Part shown: in pieces, positions 10,231-18,453 of the stretch | How the letters are laid out: each line of letters begins with the position of its first letter | How positions within the stretch are numbered: position 1 is the stretch's first letter | Assembly: GCF_011044175.1 (NCBI RefSeq) | Contig: NZ_CP049057.1 | Location: forward strand, 2,867,501 to 2,931,500 | DNA: 64,000 nucleotides | Source of the DNA: Rasiella rasia | GTDB taxonomy: Bacteria; Bacteroidota; Bacteroidia; Flavobacteriales; Flavobacteriaceae | Direction of reading: 5' to 3' | Notes under the pieces: generated by a model | Told to the model about the DNA's origin: nothing | What the model saw: only the letters and a program-made list of their open reading frames with translations | Database searches by the model: none | Position numbers and translations under genes: made by a program

Positions 10231-10946
10231 AGAAGTTAATAATCCTTACAAAATTTGTTTTGCTATTGGCACTTGTGGTGTTTCTTTTCAGTTTCACACA
10301 CAACCGAAATGCGGCGCGAAAATTAAGTAAAGTTGATATCGAATTTCTGGATGAAAATGACCCATTTATCACCTTGAATACTGTTAATAAATTGTTAGTA
10401 CAAAATCAGGATAGTGTTACGGGTGTCGATAAAGAAACTTTAGTTTTGAAAGAGATGGAGTCCCGCTTACTTGAAAATGCGATGATTCGCGACGCGCAAG
10501 TATATGTAACGGTTGACGGCGTTTTAGGGGCAAAGATAGAACAAAGAAATCCGATAGGTAGAGTGTCGGCATCGCCTAACTATTACGTTGATGCAGACGG
10601 AAAGAAAATGCCTTTGTCTACAGTTTATGCAGCAAGGGTGCCAATTATAACCGGACGTTCTAAAACCAATTTTACGGAAATAACGCCGTTATTATTGAAG
10701 ATACATGAAGATGATTTTATGAAACAGAGCGTCGTAGGGATTAACGTGGCCATGGATGGAAGTGTAGTTTTAAAGCTTCGTAAACATGATTTTGACGTTG
10801 CGTTTGGTAAACCAAAAGATATGGATTTAAAATTTCAGAATTTTAAAGCATTTTATCAAAAAACAAAACAGGACAACACATTGAAAAACTACCGTATAAT
10901 CGATTTGCAGTTTGGAAATCAAGTGGTAGCAACAAAAAAAGAGTAG
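10227..10946 (+). CDS. ftsQ: FtsQ-like cell division protein
   Basis: A 239-residue bitopic protein with one membrane helix at about residues 7-24 and a periplasmic part compatible with a POTRA domain followed by the FtsQ beta domain. The location between murC and ftsA, with a four-base overlap to murC and one base to ftsA, is the standard FtsQ position. FtsQ bridges early and late divisome proteins. The sequence is divergent, as is usual for Bacteroidota FtsQ. Confidence 0.88.
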   Translation: MKKLIILTKFVLLLALVVFLFSFTHNRNAARKLSKVDIEFLDENDPFITLNTVNKLLVQNQDSVTGVDKETLVLKEMESRLLENAMIRDAQVYVTVDGVLGAKIEQRNPIGRVSASPNYYVDADGKKMPLSTVYAARVPIITGRSKTNFTEITPLLLKIHEDDFMKQSVVGINVAMDGSVVLKLRKHDFDVAFGKPKDMDLKFQNFKAFYQKTKQDNTLKNYRIIDLQFGNQVVATKKE

Positions 10947-10947
10947 A

Positions 10948-12291
10948 ATGGAAAACGAAAGCATAGCGGTAGGATTAGATATTGGTACCACCAAGATTGT
11001 TGCTATGATTGGTAGGAACAATGAGTACGGTAAAATGGAGATTTTAGGCATTGGGAAGTCTAAAAGCCTTGGTGTACATCGTGGTGTGGTAAATAACATT
11101 ACCCAAACCATACAATCTATTCAGCAAGCGGTACAAGATGCAGAAACGTCTTCAGGCTTAAAGATTGAAGATGTTGTAGTGGGTATTGCTGGGCAGCATA
11201 TTAGAAGCCTTCAGCATAGTGATTATATTACCAGAAACAATAGTGATGAAGTAATTGATGTAGAAGATATTGATCGGTTATGCAACCAAGTTCACAAATT
11301 GGTAATGCTACCAGGTGAGGAGATTATTCATGTGCTTCCTCAGGATTTTAAAGTAGATGGCCAGGCAGAGATTAAGGAGCCTATAGGAATGTATGGAGGT
11401 CGCTTAGAAGCAAACTTTCATGTAGTTGTCGGGCAAGTATCGTCTATTAGAAACATTGGGAGATGTGTAAAAAGTACAGGACTAGAATTGTCGGGTATTA
11501 CACTAGAACCTTTGGCTTCGGCAAATGCTGTACTTAGTCAAGAAGAGAAAGAAGCGGGTGTAGCATTAATCGATATTGGTGGTGGCACAACAGACTTGGC
11601 GATTTTTAAAGATGGCATTATTAGACATACTGCGGTAATTCCTTTTGGTGGAAATGTAATTACCGAAGACATTAAAGAAGGCTGTAGTATTATTGAAAAG
11701 CAGGCAGAATTACTGAAAATTAAATTTGGTTCTGCATGGCCTGGAGAAAATAAGGATAACGAAATTGTTTCTATTCCCGGATTACGTGGTAGAGAACCTA
11801 AAGAAATTACACTGAAGAACCTTTCAAAAATAATTCATGCGCGCGTAGTAGAAATTATAGAACAGGTTTATTTAGAGATAAAAAATTACGGTCACGAAGA
11901 ACAAAAGAAGAAGTTAATCGCTGGTATTGTACTTACTGGAGGAGGCTCTCAATTGCAACATTTAAAGCAGTTGGTAGAATACATTACGGGAATGGACACA
12001 CGTATTGGCTACCCGAATGAGCATCTAGCTGGAGGCAGTGATGGCGAAACTACGAGTCCGTTGTACGCAACAGCCGTAGGTCTTGTTCTAAATAGTTTAG
12101 AGAACAAGCATCGTGTAGCACCAAAAGCAATAGAGGCCCTAGAAAGTGCCGGTGATGATGCGGAAACACAATCAAGTACTGCTGGAGGAGAGATGCATAC
12201 TGATACTAGAGATGAAACCCCAAAAGAGCGTAAGCGCTTCTTTGATAAGTGGGCAGAAAAGTTTAAAGAATTTTTAGATAACGCAGAATAA
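10948..12291 (+). CDS. ftsA: FtsA, actin-like membrane tether for FtsZ
   Basis: An actin-fold ATPase of 447 residues. The phosphate-binding loops are GLDIGTTK near the N-terminus and IDIGGGTTD at about residues 208-216, with the adenosine motif LTGGGSQL toward the C-terminus. The final stretch (FFDKWAEKFKEFLDNAE) looks like the amphipathic helix that anchors FtsA to the membrane. FtsA recruits FtsZ polymers and signals to FtsQLB/FtsWI. It is the last gene before a 95-base gap leading to ftsZ. Confidence 0.96.
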   Translation: MENESIAVGLDIGTTKIVAMIGRNNEYGKMEILGIGKSKSLGVHRGVVNNITQTIQSIQQAVQDAETSSGLKIEDVVVGIAGQHIRSLQHSDYITRNNSDEVIDVEDIDRLCNQVHKLVMLPGEEIIHVLPQDFKVDGQAEIKEPIGMYGGRLEANFHVVVGQVSSIRNIGRCVKSTGLELSGITLEPLASANAVLSQEEKEAGVALIDIGGGTTDLAIFKDGIIRHTAVIPFGGNVITEDIKEGCSIIEKQAELLKIKFGSAWPGENKDNEIVSIPGLRGREPKEITLKNLSKIIHARVVEIIEQVYLEIKNYGHEEQKKKLIAGIVLTGGGSQLQHLKQLVEYITGMDTRIGYPNEHLAGGSDGETTSPLYATAVGLVLNSLENKHRVAPKAIEALESAGDDAETQSSTAGGEMHTDTRDETPKERKRFFDKWAEKFKEFLDNAE

Positions 12292-12296
12292 ACTGT

Positions 12297-12353
12297 CGTT
12301 TGTGCATTGCACGGTAAACGATATAAAATATATAATAGTTCCGCAGTGCGGAA
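12297..12353 (+). promoter_or_regulatory. Paired hairpins in the ftsA-ftsZ gap
   Basis: The 95-base gap is by far the longest in the cluster. It holds two inverted repeats: CGTTT/AAACG enclosing GTGC/GCAC at 12297-12320, and TTCCG/CGGAA at 12339-12353. There is no T-tract, so these are not obvious terminators. They could shape translation or processing of the ftsZ message. Function is inferred only from structure. Confidence 0.35.
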
Positions 12354-12386
12354 TCATAAAAATAAACCTCGCAAAATAATAGTTAT

Positions 12387-14468
12387 ATGAGTACTAACTT
12401 TGATGAAACAATCGCATTCGATATGCCAAAAAACCAAAGCAATGTCATAAAGGTCATTGGTGTTGGTGGTGGTGGTAGTAATGCAATTAACCACATGTTT
12501 AGTCAAGGCATTAAAGGTGTAGATTTTGTAATCTGCAATACAGATGCCCAGGCTTTAGAAAATAGCGCTGTGCCTATTAAAATTCAACTAGGTGTCTCAC
12601 TTACTGAAGGATTAGGAGCAGGAGCGAACCCAGCTATTGGTGAACAATCTGCTATGGAAAGTCTTGAAGAAATCAAGAACATGCTTGCCACAAATACCAA
12701 AATGATTTTTATTACTGCCGGTATGGGTGGTGGTACTGGTACAGGAGCAGCTCCTATTATAGCGAAAATGGCAAAAGAGCTGGATGTACTTACCGTGGGA
12801 ATTGTAACTATTCCGTTTCAGTTTGAAGGAAAAATGCGAAGTGAACAAGCACAGATTGGTGTTGAAAAACTCCGTCAGAATTGCGATTCGCTAATTGTAA
12901 TAAACAATAATAAATTACGTGAGGTATATGGTAATTTAGGTTTTAAAGCTGGTTTTTCTAAGGCAGATGAAGTATTAGCCACTGCAGCGCGAGGTATTGC
13001 AGAGGTAATTACACATCACTACACGCAGAATATTGACTTGCGTGATGCTAAAACAGTATTGGCAAATAGCGGTACAGCAATTATGGGTAGCGCTAGTGCT
13101 AGTGGGGCTAACCGTGCACACGAAGCCATTAACAAGGCGCTAGATTCTCCGTTGTTAAACGACAATAGTATTCAAGGGGCTAAGAATGTGTTGCTTCTTA
13201 TTGTTTCCGGTAATGAAGAAATTACGATCGATGAGATTGGTGAAATTAGTGATCACATTCAGACACAAGCTGGTTACAGCGCCAATATTATTATGGGTAT
13301 TGGTGAAGATGAAACGTTAGAAGGTGCGGTAGCAATTACAGTTATTGCAACTGGGTTCAACGCAGAGCAACAAGACGACATTGCCAATACAGAGACTAAG
13401 AAAATTATACATACGTTAGAGGAAGAACAGAAGGCAGAGCAAGATCTTTCACCAAAGAAAGGTGCAACACCGGTTGAATTGCCTAATGAAACTGCAAAAC
13501 AACCACCTGTAGTAGAAAAACCGGTGATAAGGCATACGTTGGTTTTAGACGAGGAGGAAGCGCCAATAAAGAAGCCAGAGGCAAAGACAGTTCCAGCCGT
13601 TGAGGAGCCTACAGATACACAAGCAGAACTTCCATTTGAAGGGTATATTGAAACATCTGAACTTATTAGAAATATTAAGGTTGAATCAACACAGATAGAT
13701 ATTCATCATTTGGCAGAATTTGAACAACTTCTAATCAATGAAATTGATGTTAATAGCTTCGAAATTGTAAAGCCTCCAGTTGAAGTAGAGGAAATTTCCG
13801 TAGAGACTACTACAGAAGAAGAATTTATTATTTCAGAAAAGAAGGAAACCCCTATTTCACAAGAACCAGAAGTAGAAGAGCAAATGCTGATGTTCGATTT
13901 GCCAGTAAATGCTACGGAAACTCCAGCAGCTACAACCGAGGTACAGCTTGAAGAACAAAAGGAAGAAATACTTACTTCTAGGATAGAAGATATTGAGGTA
14001 AATGAGCCTGTAGAAATTATCCCAATTACTGAAGTTTCTGGTGATGGGGTGAAACGCTATAGCTTAGACGACTATGAAGAGAAAGAAGCAGAATTATTAG
14101 GCGCGAAGCCTGCTGCAAAACAAGTAGCTGAAGAAGAGATTGCGTTTGAAACTAAAACCGTAGAAACTACCGAAACTGAAGACGAGGTATCACCAGACGA
14201 TGCAGATCCGCTAAATACGCCTATTGCTAAATTACTAGCCTCAAGAACTGAAGAGCGAAAAAAGAAAATGAAGGAGTTTAATTATAAGTTCCGAAATAGC
14301 TCTTCTAAGATAGATGATATTGAAAAGCAACCTGCATACAAGCGCATGGGAATTGAACTAGAAGATTCTGATACAGATACTACTATTTCACGAACTTCTG
14401 TAAGTACAGATGATGATGACGTTGATTTGAGAAATAATAATTCGTTTTTACACGATAATGTAGATTAG
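12387..14468 (+). CDS. ftsZ: FtsZ, tubulin-like division GTPase with long acidic linker
   Basis: The Z-ring GTPase. The nucleotide-binding GGGGSN is at residues 27-32 and the tubulin signature GGGTGTG at 114-120, followed by the T7-loop region. The globular part ends near residue 330. A very long Glu/Thr/Val-rich acidic linker follows, and then the C-terminal peptide region with EKQPAYKRMGIEL and the terminal NNSFLHDNVD typical of Bacteroidota FtsZ. The total of 693 residues is far above the 380-390 of E. coli and at the long end for this phylum. A hairpin terminator closes the cluster downstream. Confidence 0.97.
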   Translation: MSTNFDETIAFDMPKNQSNVIKVIGVGGGGSNAINHMFSQGIKGVDFVICNTDAQALENSAVPIKIQLGVSLTEGLGAGANPAIGEQSAMESLEEIKNMLATNTKMIFITAGMGGGTGTGAAPIIAKMAKELDVLTVGIVTIPFQFEGKMRSEQAQIGVEKLRQNCDSLIVINNNKLREVYGNLGFKAGFSKADEVLATAARGIAEVITHHYTQNIDLRDAKTVLANSGTAIMGSASASGANRAHEAINKALDSPLLNDNSIQGAKNVLLLIVSGNEEITIDEIGEISDHIQTQAGYSANIIMGIGEDETLEGAVAITVIATGFNAEQQDDIANTETKKIIHTLEEEQKAEQDLSPKKGATPVELPNETAKQPPVVEKPVIRHTLVLDEEEAPIKKPEAKTVPAVEEPTDTQAELPFEGYIETSELIRNIKVESTQIDIHHLAEFEQLLINEIDVNSFEIVKPPVEVEEISVETTTEEEFIISEKKETPISQEPEVEEQMLMFDLPVNATETPAATTEVQLEEQKEEILTSRIEDIEVNEPVEIIPITEVSGDGVKRYSLDDYEEKEAELLGAKPAAKQVAEEEIAFETKTVETTETEDEVSPDDADPLNTPIAKLLASRTEERKKKMKEFNYKFRNSSSKIDDIEKQPAYKRMGIELEDSDTDTTISRTSVSTDDDDVDLRNNNSFLHDNVD

Positions 14469-14489
14469 CAATCTACTAAATACGTTATA

Positions 14490-14530
14490 AGGCCGTTCAT
14501 TTGAATTGAAAAGTGAGCGGCTTTTTTTTA
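14490..14530 (+). terminator. Rho-independent terminator of the dcw cluster
   Basis: An 8-bp stem (GCCGTTCA with TGAGCGGC, one G-U pair, 14492-14521) is followed directly by a run of eight T. It lies 23 bases after the ftsZ stop. Confidence 0.85.
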
Positions 14531-14537
14531 GAATAAG

Positions 14538-14545
14538 TATCTTTG
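14538..14545 (+). promoter_or_regulatory. Bacteroidota -7 promoter box for yqeY
   Basis: TATCTTTG matches the TAnnTTTG -7 consensus of Bacteroidota primary sigma factor promoters and sits 19 bases before the yqeY start. No clear -33 TTG was found, partly because the terminator lies there. Confidence 0.5.
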
Positions 14546-14564
14546 CGCTTCAATATTATATACT

Positions 14565-15017
14565 ATGAGTTTATCAAGTACCATTATGGATGCAATGAAA
14601 ATTGCAATGAAGGAGAAGAACCAAGAAGCCCTACAGGCATTAAGATCTGTAAAGTCTGCAATATTATTAGCTCAGACAGAAAGTGGGGCAAAAGAAGACT
14701 TAAGTGAAGAAGCCGAGTTAAAGTTACTTCAGAAGTTGGTAAAGCAGAGAAAAGATAGCGCAGCTATATATAAAGAGCAGGGAAGAGAAGATTTGGCTGC
14801 GCCAGAATTGGCAGAAGCAAAAGTGATTTCTCAATTTTTGCCTGAGCAGTTAACAGAAGATGAAGTAGCAGTCTTGGTAGATGAAGCCATTGGGCAGACA
14901 GGAGCAAGTTCTATGGCAGACATGGGAAAGGTAATGGGAATGGTTAATGGCAAAGCAGCAGGAAGAGCAGATGGTAAAACCATAAGCATGATTGTTAAAC
15001 AACGATTGAGTAACTAA
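14565..15017 (+). CDS. yqeY: GatB/YqeY domain protein
   Basis: A 150-residue all-helical protein of the YqeY family, which resembles the C-terminal tRNA-binding tail domain of the GatB subunit of tRNA amidotransferase. Typical signals are the N-terminal LRSVKSAI helix, the QRKDSAAIYKEQGREDLA segment, and the GKVMGMVNGKAAGRADGKTIS glycine-rich C-terminal motif. The exact cellular role of stand-alone YqeY is not established. It is monocistronic with its own promoter box and precedes a tRNA gene. Confidence 0.9.
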   Translation: MSLSSTIMDAMKIAMKEKNQEALQALRSVKSAILLAQTESGAKEDLSEEAELKLLQKLVKQRKDSAAIYKEQGREDLAAPELAEAKVISQFLPEQLTEDEVAVLVDEAIGQTGASSMADMGKVMGMVNGKAAGRADGKTISMIVKQRLSN

Positions 15018-15022
15018 ATAAA

Positions 15023-15096
15023 GGCCGCGTGGCGCAACTGAATAGCGCATCAGATTTCGGCTCTGAGGGTTGGGGGTTTGAATCCCTCCGCGGTCA
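15023..15096 (+). tRNA. tRNA-Arg, anticodon TCG
   Basis: A full cloverleaf can be folded by hand: 7-bp acceptor stem (GGCCGCG with CGCGGTC, one G-U), D stem GCGC/GCGC, anticodon stem TCAGA/TCTGA with loop TTTCGGC giving anticodon TCG (15057-15059), and T stem GGGGG/CCCTC with one G-U around TTTGAAT. The discriminator is A at 15096. CCA is not encoded. It should decode CGA and related arginine codons. Confidence 0.95.
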
Positions 15097-15102
15097 CGAA
15101 TA

Positions 15103-15160
15103 AATAAAACACCAGATAAAATGTCTGAGCTTGCTCAAGCATTTTATCTGGTGTTTTATT
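15103..15160. terminator. Long perfect hairpin, probable bidirectional terminator
   Basis: The arms at 15103-15123 and 15140-15160 are perfect 21-base inverted repeats, and the loop continues as GAGC-TT-GCTC with only one clear mismatch in between. T-rich stretches lie on both outer sides. The position 6 bases after the tRNA-Arg fits a terminator for it; the length is unusual. Confidence 0.75.
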
Positions 15161-15368
15161 TTCAACATGCATCCGACGAGCCATGCGAGAGGAATGCATA
15201 GCTTTGAGGGATCTATAATCCCGATAAGTTTATAAACCTTTGAGCTGTATCTTCGTTACACAATCTGAGCGCTTCAAAAATGATTACGTAGAACTAAATA
15301 CATCAGAAATTAAAATAGCCCCCATGAAAAATCATGAAGGCTACTTCTCAATTAAATAGTTAATGAAG
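15161..15368. other. Gene-free spacer
   Basis: I see no convincing gene here. On the minus strand a short frame (about 15300-15230) reads like the tail of a protein but is cut by stops, so it may be decayed sequence. An imperfect inverted repeat at 15316-15343 (TAGCC...ATGA / TCAT...GGCTA) lies downstream of the small minus-strand gene and may terminate it. Confidence 0.4.
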
Positions 15369-15527
15369 TTATATCTTTTTACCTGTAAGTAATTTATAAA
15401 GAATCATTATTACAGCGAGTACTAGCAAAATATGGATAAAGTTACCAACCGCGGCTGCAAAGCCAAAAAATCCAATGAGCCATCCTACTATCAAGATAAC
15501 TACAATTAACCAAATTAAGTCTTTCAT
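15369..15527 (-). CDS. Small hydrophobic membrane protein (lmo0937/DUF5670-like)
   Basis: A 52-residue protein read from ATG at 15527 to TAA at 15369. It begins MKDLIWLIVVILIVGWLIGF, has a glycine/alanine break (FGFAAAVGN), a second hydrophobic helix and a basic tail (TGKKI). This two-helix hairpin with a WxxGF turn resembles the tiny lmo0937/DUF5670 membrane proteins common in Bacteroidota, often linked to stress conditions. No biochemical role is known to me. It was found by direct translation of the gap and stands alone. Confidence 0.75.
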   Translation of the reverse strand: MKDLIWLIVVILIVGWLIGFFGFAAAVGNFIHILLVLAVIMILYKLLTGKKI

Positions 15528-15755
15528 TTTCTAAGTTTTTACGTTGTTATGAAGATAAAAGTAGGGAATGAAATACAGGCTTAATCAGGGTTTAACTCAG
15601 TTTAACTAATTGTATGCCAAATGTTTATAAGTAATTGAGTTGTGTTATTAATAATCTTAAAAGTGTTAAAAAGTATCGTGTAGTATTATTATTTTATATG
15701 AATATTTTCTTCAATATTTCTTCAGGTAACATTTATAAGATTGCTGAAACTACCT
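15528..15755. other. AT-rich spacer upstream of the small membrane gene
   Basis: No open frame of note. It should hold the promoter of the small membrane protein and the 3' end of the regulator transcript, but no clear TAnnTTTG box or hairpin stands out. Confidence 0.4.
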
Positions 15756-16784
15756 CTATTTTAACCTAAGCTTTTTATTGTTTTGTCTATACTCTGAAGG
15801 CGATATCTGGTATGTTTCTTTAAAAATTTTTGAGAAGTAACTTTTGCTTGATAATCCTAACTTTTCGACGATTTCAGAAATATTGAAATCGGTATTATTT
15901 AAAAGCGTCTTTGCATAAATCATTCTTCTATGCTGAATGTAACCATTTACTGTAGTACCATGTAAATGTTTAAACCCTTGTTGTAGCTTATTTGCATTAA
16001 TACCTACCTCTTGAGCAAGCTCTTCTATAGAATCTAAATCGGCAAGACCGTAATCTATTATGTCAGTAGCTTTTTGAATCATAGAAACTTCATAACTACG
16101 TAAAACACCACCCCCGTTATCTTCGTTAATGTCATCGTGGTATTGTACAATTTGGTGTGTTAAGATGTCGTATGCCTGTCCTTCTAAGAAAATTCTTCTT
16201 ACAAAATCATTGTTTTCAAAAGTTTCAATTTTCTTAAATAAATCTGCAATTTGAAGGCTGTAAAATCCATTATGATAAAATTCATTGACCGCCTTTTTAT
16301 CTGAAAATAAAGTTTTAAGCTCTGGAGATAGACTTTTTAATTCGCAGTCGATTTTGTCCTGAAAAATGTTACGATCTATTTCTAAACTGCCCACTTGTAT
16401 TTCGGTTTCTGCTTTAAAGCGCAGTATATGTCCGTTAGTGCTTTTACTGGCAACAATCGCACTTTGGTATTGTTCTATGGTATTATTTTCTTCATTATCT
16501 TGAAAGCGATGCTCAAGCTCTCCTTTAAGGCAATAAAGGAATTTAAGTGGGTGCACTTTATCTATCACAAAATGAAATTCAATGTCCTGACTAAATGTGC
16601 ATTGATAAATAAGAATACCAAAACCACCATCAAAATTAATTCCCTTAATAAACCCCGAACCAATTTTTTTAGGTATGTCTACATGGTATTCTCCACAATT
16701 TTCTTGATAAGACACATTAAAAGCATTAGCAATATCTTGTATTACTTCAAAAAGAGGTAAGGATTGAACTTTTATTTTTCGCAT
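15756..16784 (-). CDS. AraC-family transcriptional regulator
   Basis: 342 residues. The C-terminal third (about 235-340) is an AraC/XylS double helix-turn-helix: IEELAQEVGINANKL forms the first, and ISEIVEKLGLSSKSYFSKIFKE with the terminal SPSEYR the second. The N-terminal 220 residues are a divergent effector domain with no motif I recognise. AraC proteins usually bind next to the genes they control; neighbours are the tiny membrane protein (same strand, downstream) and the divergent unknown gene at 16910. The target and ligand are unknown. Confidence 0.9.
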   Translation of the reverse strand: MRKIKVQSLPLFEVIQDIANAFNVSYQENCGEYHVDIPKKIGSGFIKGINFDGGFGILIYQCTFSQDIEFHFVIDKVHPLKFLYCLKGELEHRFQDNEENNTIEQYQSAIVASKSTNGHILRFKAETEIQVGSLEIDRNIFQDKIDCELKSLSPELKTLFSDKKAVNEFYHNGFYSLQIADLFKKIETFENNDFVRRIFLEGQAYDILTHQIVQYHDDINEDNGGGVLRSYEVSMIQKATDIIDYGLADLDSIEELAQEVGINANKLQQGFKHLHGTTVNGYIQHRRMIYAKTLLNNTDFNISEIVEKLGLSSKSYFSKIFKETYQISPSEYRQNNKKLRLK

Positions 16785-16855
16785 AGTTAAGTTTGATATA
16801 GCTAAGATACGACTTAACTAAAAATCTTAATAGTTGGGTTTGTAAAAAGTATTTT

Positions 16856-16885
16856 TTGAAATCAGCATAGCGAGATATACATTTG
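16856..16885 (+). promoter_or_regulatory. Bacteroidota-type promoter (-33 TTG, -7 TACATTTG)
   Basis: TTTTG ending at 16858 and TACATTTG at 16878-16885 are separated by 19 bases, matching the TTTG / TAnnTTTG promoter layout of Bacteroidota. It lies 24 bases before the start of the gene at 16910. It is the best complete promoter seen in the window. Confidence 0.7.
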
Positions 16886-16909
16886 TAAAAGCTGAAATAA
16901 ATAATAGAT

Positions 16910-17443
16910 ATGAAAAAGATACTAGGTATAGGTTCGCGAATAAGTCACCCAACGTATGGAAAAGGCGTGGTCACCAATGTTGATAGTAAAATGTATTGGG
17001 TAACTTTTATAGACAGCGGATTAGAAACACTAACTTTTGACGAAGATTTTGAAGTGATAGAGGCTGCTGAAGATGAGGTTGACACAGTTAGTTTCTATGA
17101 AGTAGAGAAAAGCTTGAGAAACCTGCTTAAAAAATGGAGCGACGCTTCAGAAATTGTGCCTATTGCAGATAAATACAAAGGAGGTACATTGGTGCTTAAA
17201 CCAAAAGATAGTTCTCTTTCAGATAAAGAAATTCCAATAGACACCTTTTTCCATAAAATAGTCATGCTTCGCGACAGACTTCGGGTTATGGAACAAAAAA
17301 TTAATAGCAGCAAGTTATTAGAAGATCAAGATAAAGTAGATCTGCAACAGTACATTACTCGTTGTTATGGTAGTCTAACTACCTTTAACGTGCTTTTTAA
17401 GAATAACTCCCAACATTTTAAAGGGGATAGTGGTAAGAAGTAA
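16910..17443 (+). CDS. Conserved hypothetical protein with N-terminal SH3-like fold
   Basis: 177 residues. The first 50 residues (GSRISHPTYGKGVVTNVD...YWVTFIDSG) have the pattern of a small SH3/KOW-like barrel, similar to the C-terminal modules of UvrD/PcrA-type helicases and CarD-like domains, which contact nucleic acid or RNA polymerase. The rest is charged and mostly helical. I do not recognise a named family. It has its own well-formed promoter and is divergent from the AraC regulator. Confidence 0.6.
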   Translation: MKKILGIGSRISHPTYGKGVVTNVDSKMYWVTFIDSGLETLTFDEDFEVIEAAEDEVDTVSFYEVEKSLRNLLKKWSDASEIVPIADKYKGGTLVLKPKDSSLSDKEIPIDTFFHKIVMLRDRLRVMEQKINSSKLLEDQDKVDLQQYITRCYGSLTTFNVLFKNNSQHFKGDSGKK

Positions 17444-17521
17444 TAATTAGCATTCATAGGTCGTTAGTTAACTTAAGGGTTGCGTACAATTTATTAGTAC
17501 CTTAGGCTTCCCAAATACGCT

Positions 17522-18358
17522 ATGATGTACATCTTACAAGCCGATGTTGATAATACTTGGTTGGCGCCTTATGCCTATACTATTGTTTTGTTAGGTTTCG
17601 GTTTTTTTCTTTTTAGAGTTTTCGAAAATTGGTATGCCTCAAATTTCAACAAACCGCTGTTTCGACATTTTTTTGTGTACAAGAAGATTTCGGCTGCACA
17701 AGTGACCATCCTTGAAAATGAATTTTACTTTTACACCTTGCTTTCAGCAAAACACAAAAGACAATTTAAACACAGAATTGCCACTTTTATCGCGAGTAAA
17801 GAGTTTGTAGGAAGAGATGGCTTGGTGATTACAGAGCGAATGAAAACGCTCATTGCCGCTGTGGGCTGTATGCTAAGTTTTGGCAGAAAGAACTACGAAT
17901 ACAGTCTAATAAAATATGTTTTAATTTACCCAGAAGAATTTTATAGTGAGGCGAATCAAGCCTACCATAAAGGAGAGTTTAATCCGAGACAGAAGGCTCT
18001 AGTGTTTTCCTGGAAAGATTTTGAATTTGGCTACCGAATTAACGACGATAATCTCAACCTCGGAATCCATGAGTTTATGCATGCGATGCAGCTAGAAGCC
18101 AGAAAAAGTAGGGATATAGATGCTACTCGCTTTTCTAAACAATTTCAGAATATTCTTAAAAGATTAACCCATCAAGAAGTTAAAGATAAGCTTGATGAAA
18201 CCCGATATTTTAGAGCATATGCGTTTACAAATCAATACGAATTTATGGCGGTTTTAGCCGAGTATTTTATTGAATCTCCAACCGATTTTAAAGATCATTT
18301 CCCTCAATTATACGACCATACTCAAAAGCTACTCAATTTTAGGTTTGCAGGGTATTAG
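17522..18358 (+). CDS. MtfA-like zinc peptidase (M90 family)
   Basis: 278 residues. One membrane helix lies at about residues 17-34, then a soluble domain with the zinc-binding HEFMH motif at 183-187 and a downstream YEFMAVLAEYF segment (about 239-249) supplying the third ligand glutamate. This matches the MtfA/M90 metallopeptidases. E. coli MtfA is soluble and binds the repressor Mlc; here an added N-terminal membrane anchor suggests a different setting. The start may be the first or second of two adjacent ATGs (17522 or 17525). It sits just upstream of the SIR2 gene, same strand. Confidence 0.85.
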   Translation: MMYILQADVDNTWLAPYAYTIVLLGFGFFLFRVFENWYASNFNKPLFRHFFVYKKISAAQVTILENEFYFYTLLSAKHKRQFKHRIATFIASKEFVGRDGLVITERMKTLIAAVGCMLSFGRKNYEYSLIKYVLIYPEEFYSEANQAYHKGEFNPRQKALVFSWKDFEFGYRINDDNLNLGIHEFMHAMQLEARKSRDIDATRFSKQFQNILKRLTHQEVKDKLDETRYFRAYAFTNQYEFMAVLAEYFIESPTDFKDHFPQLYDHTQKLLNFRFAGY

Positions 18359-18453
18359 AAAAAAATATTTGTAACTTGCGTTTACCAACTAAGCAGTTTT
18401 ATCTGTTTATTCCTTTTGATAAATTCCCCTTTTTTTAAATTTTAATGTAAGTT

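Noticed and set aside
15210-15300. Minus-strand coding-like fragment between the tRNA hairpin and the small membrane gene
   Set aside because: It is broken by stops and has no start; too short to assign to a family such as GIY-YIG nucleases that often sit beside tRNAs.
18364-18371. AATATTTG as the promoter of the SIR2 gene
   Set aside because: It misses the first base of TAnnTTTG and lies against the stop of the preceding gene; the real promoter may be elsewhere or shared with the mtfA-like gene.
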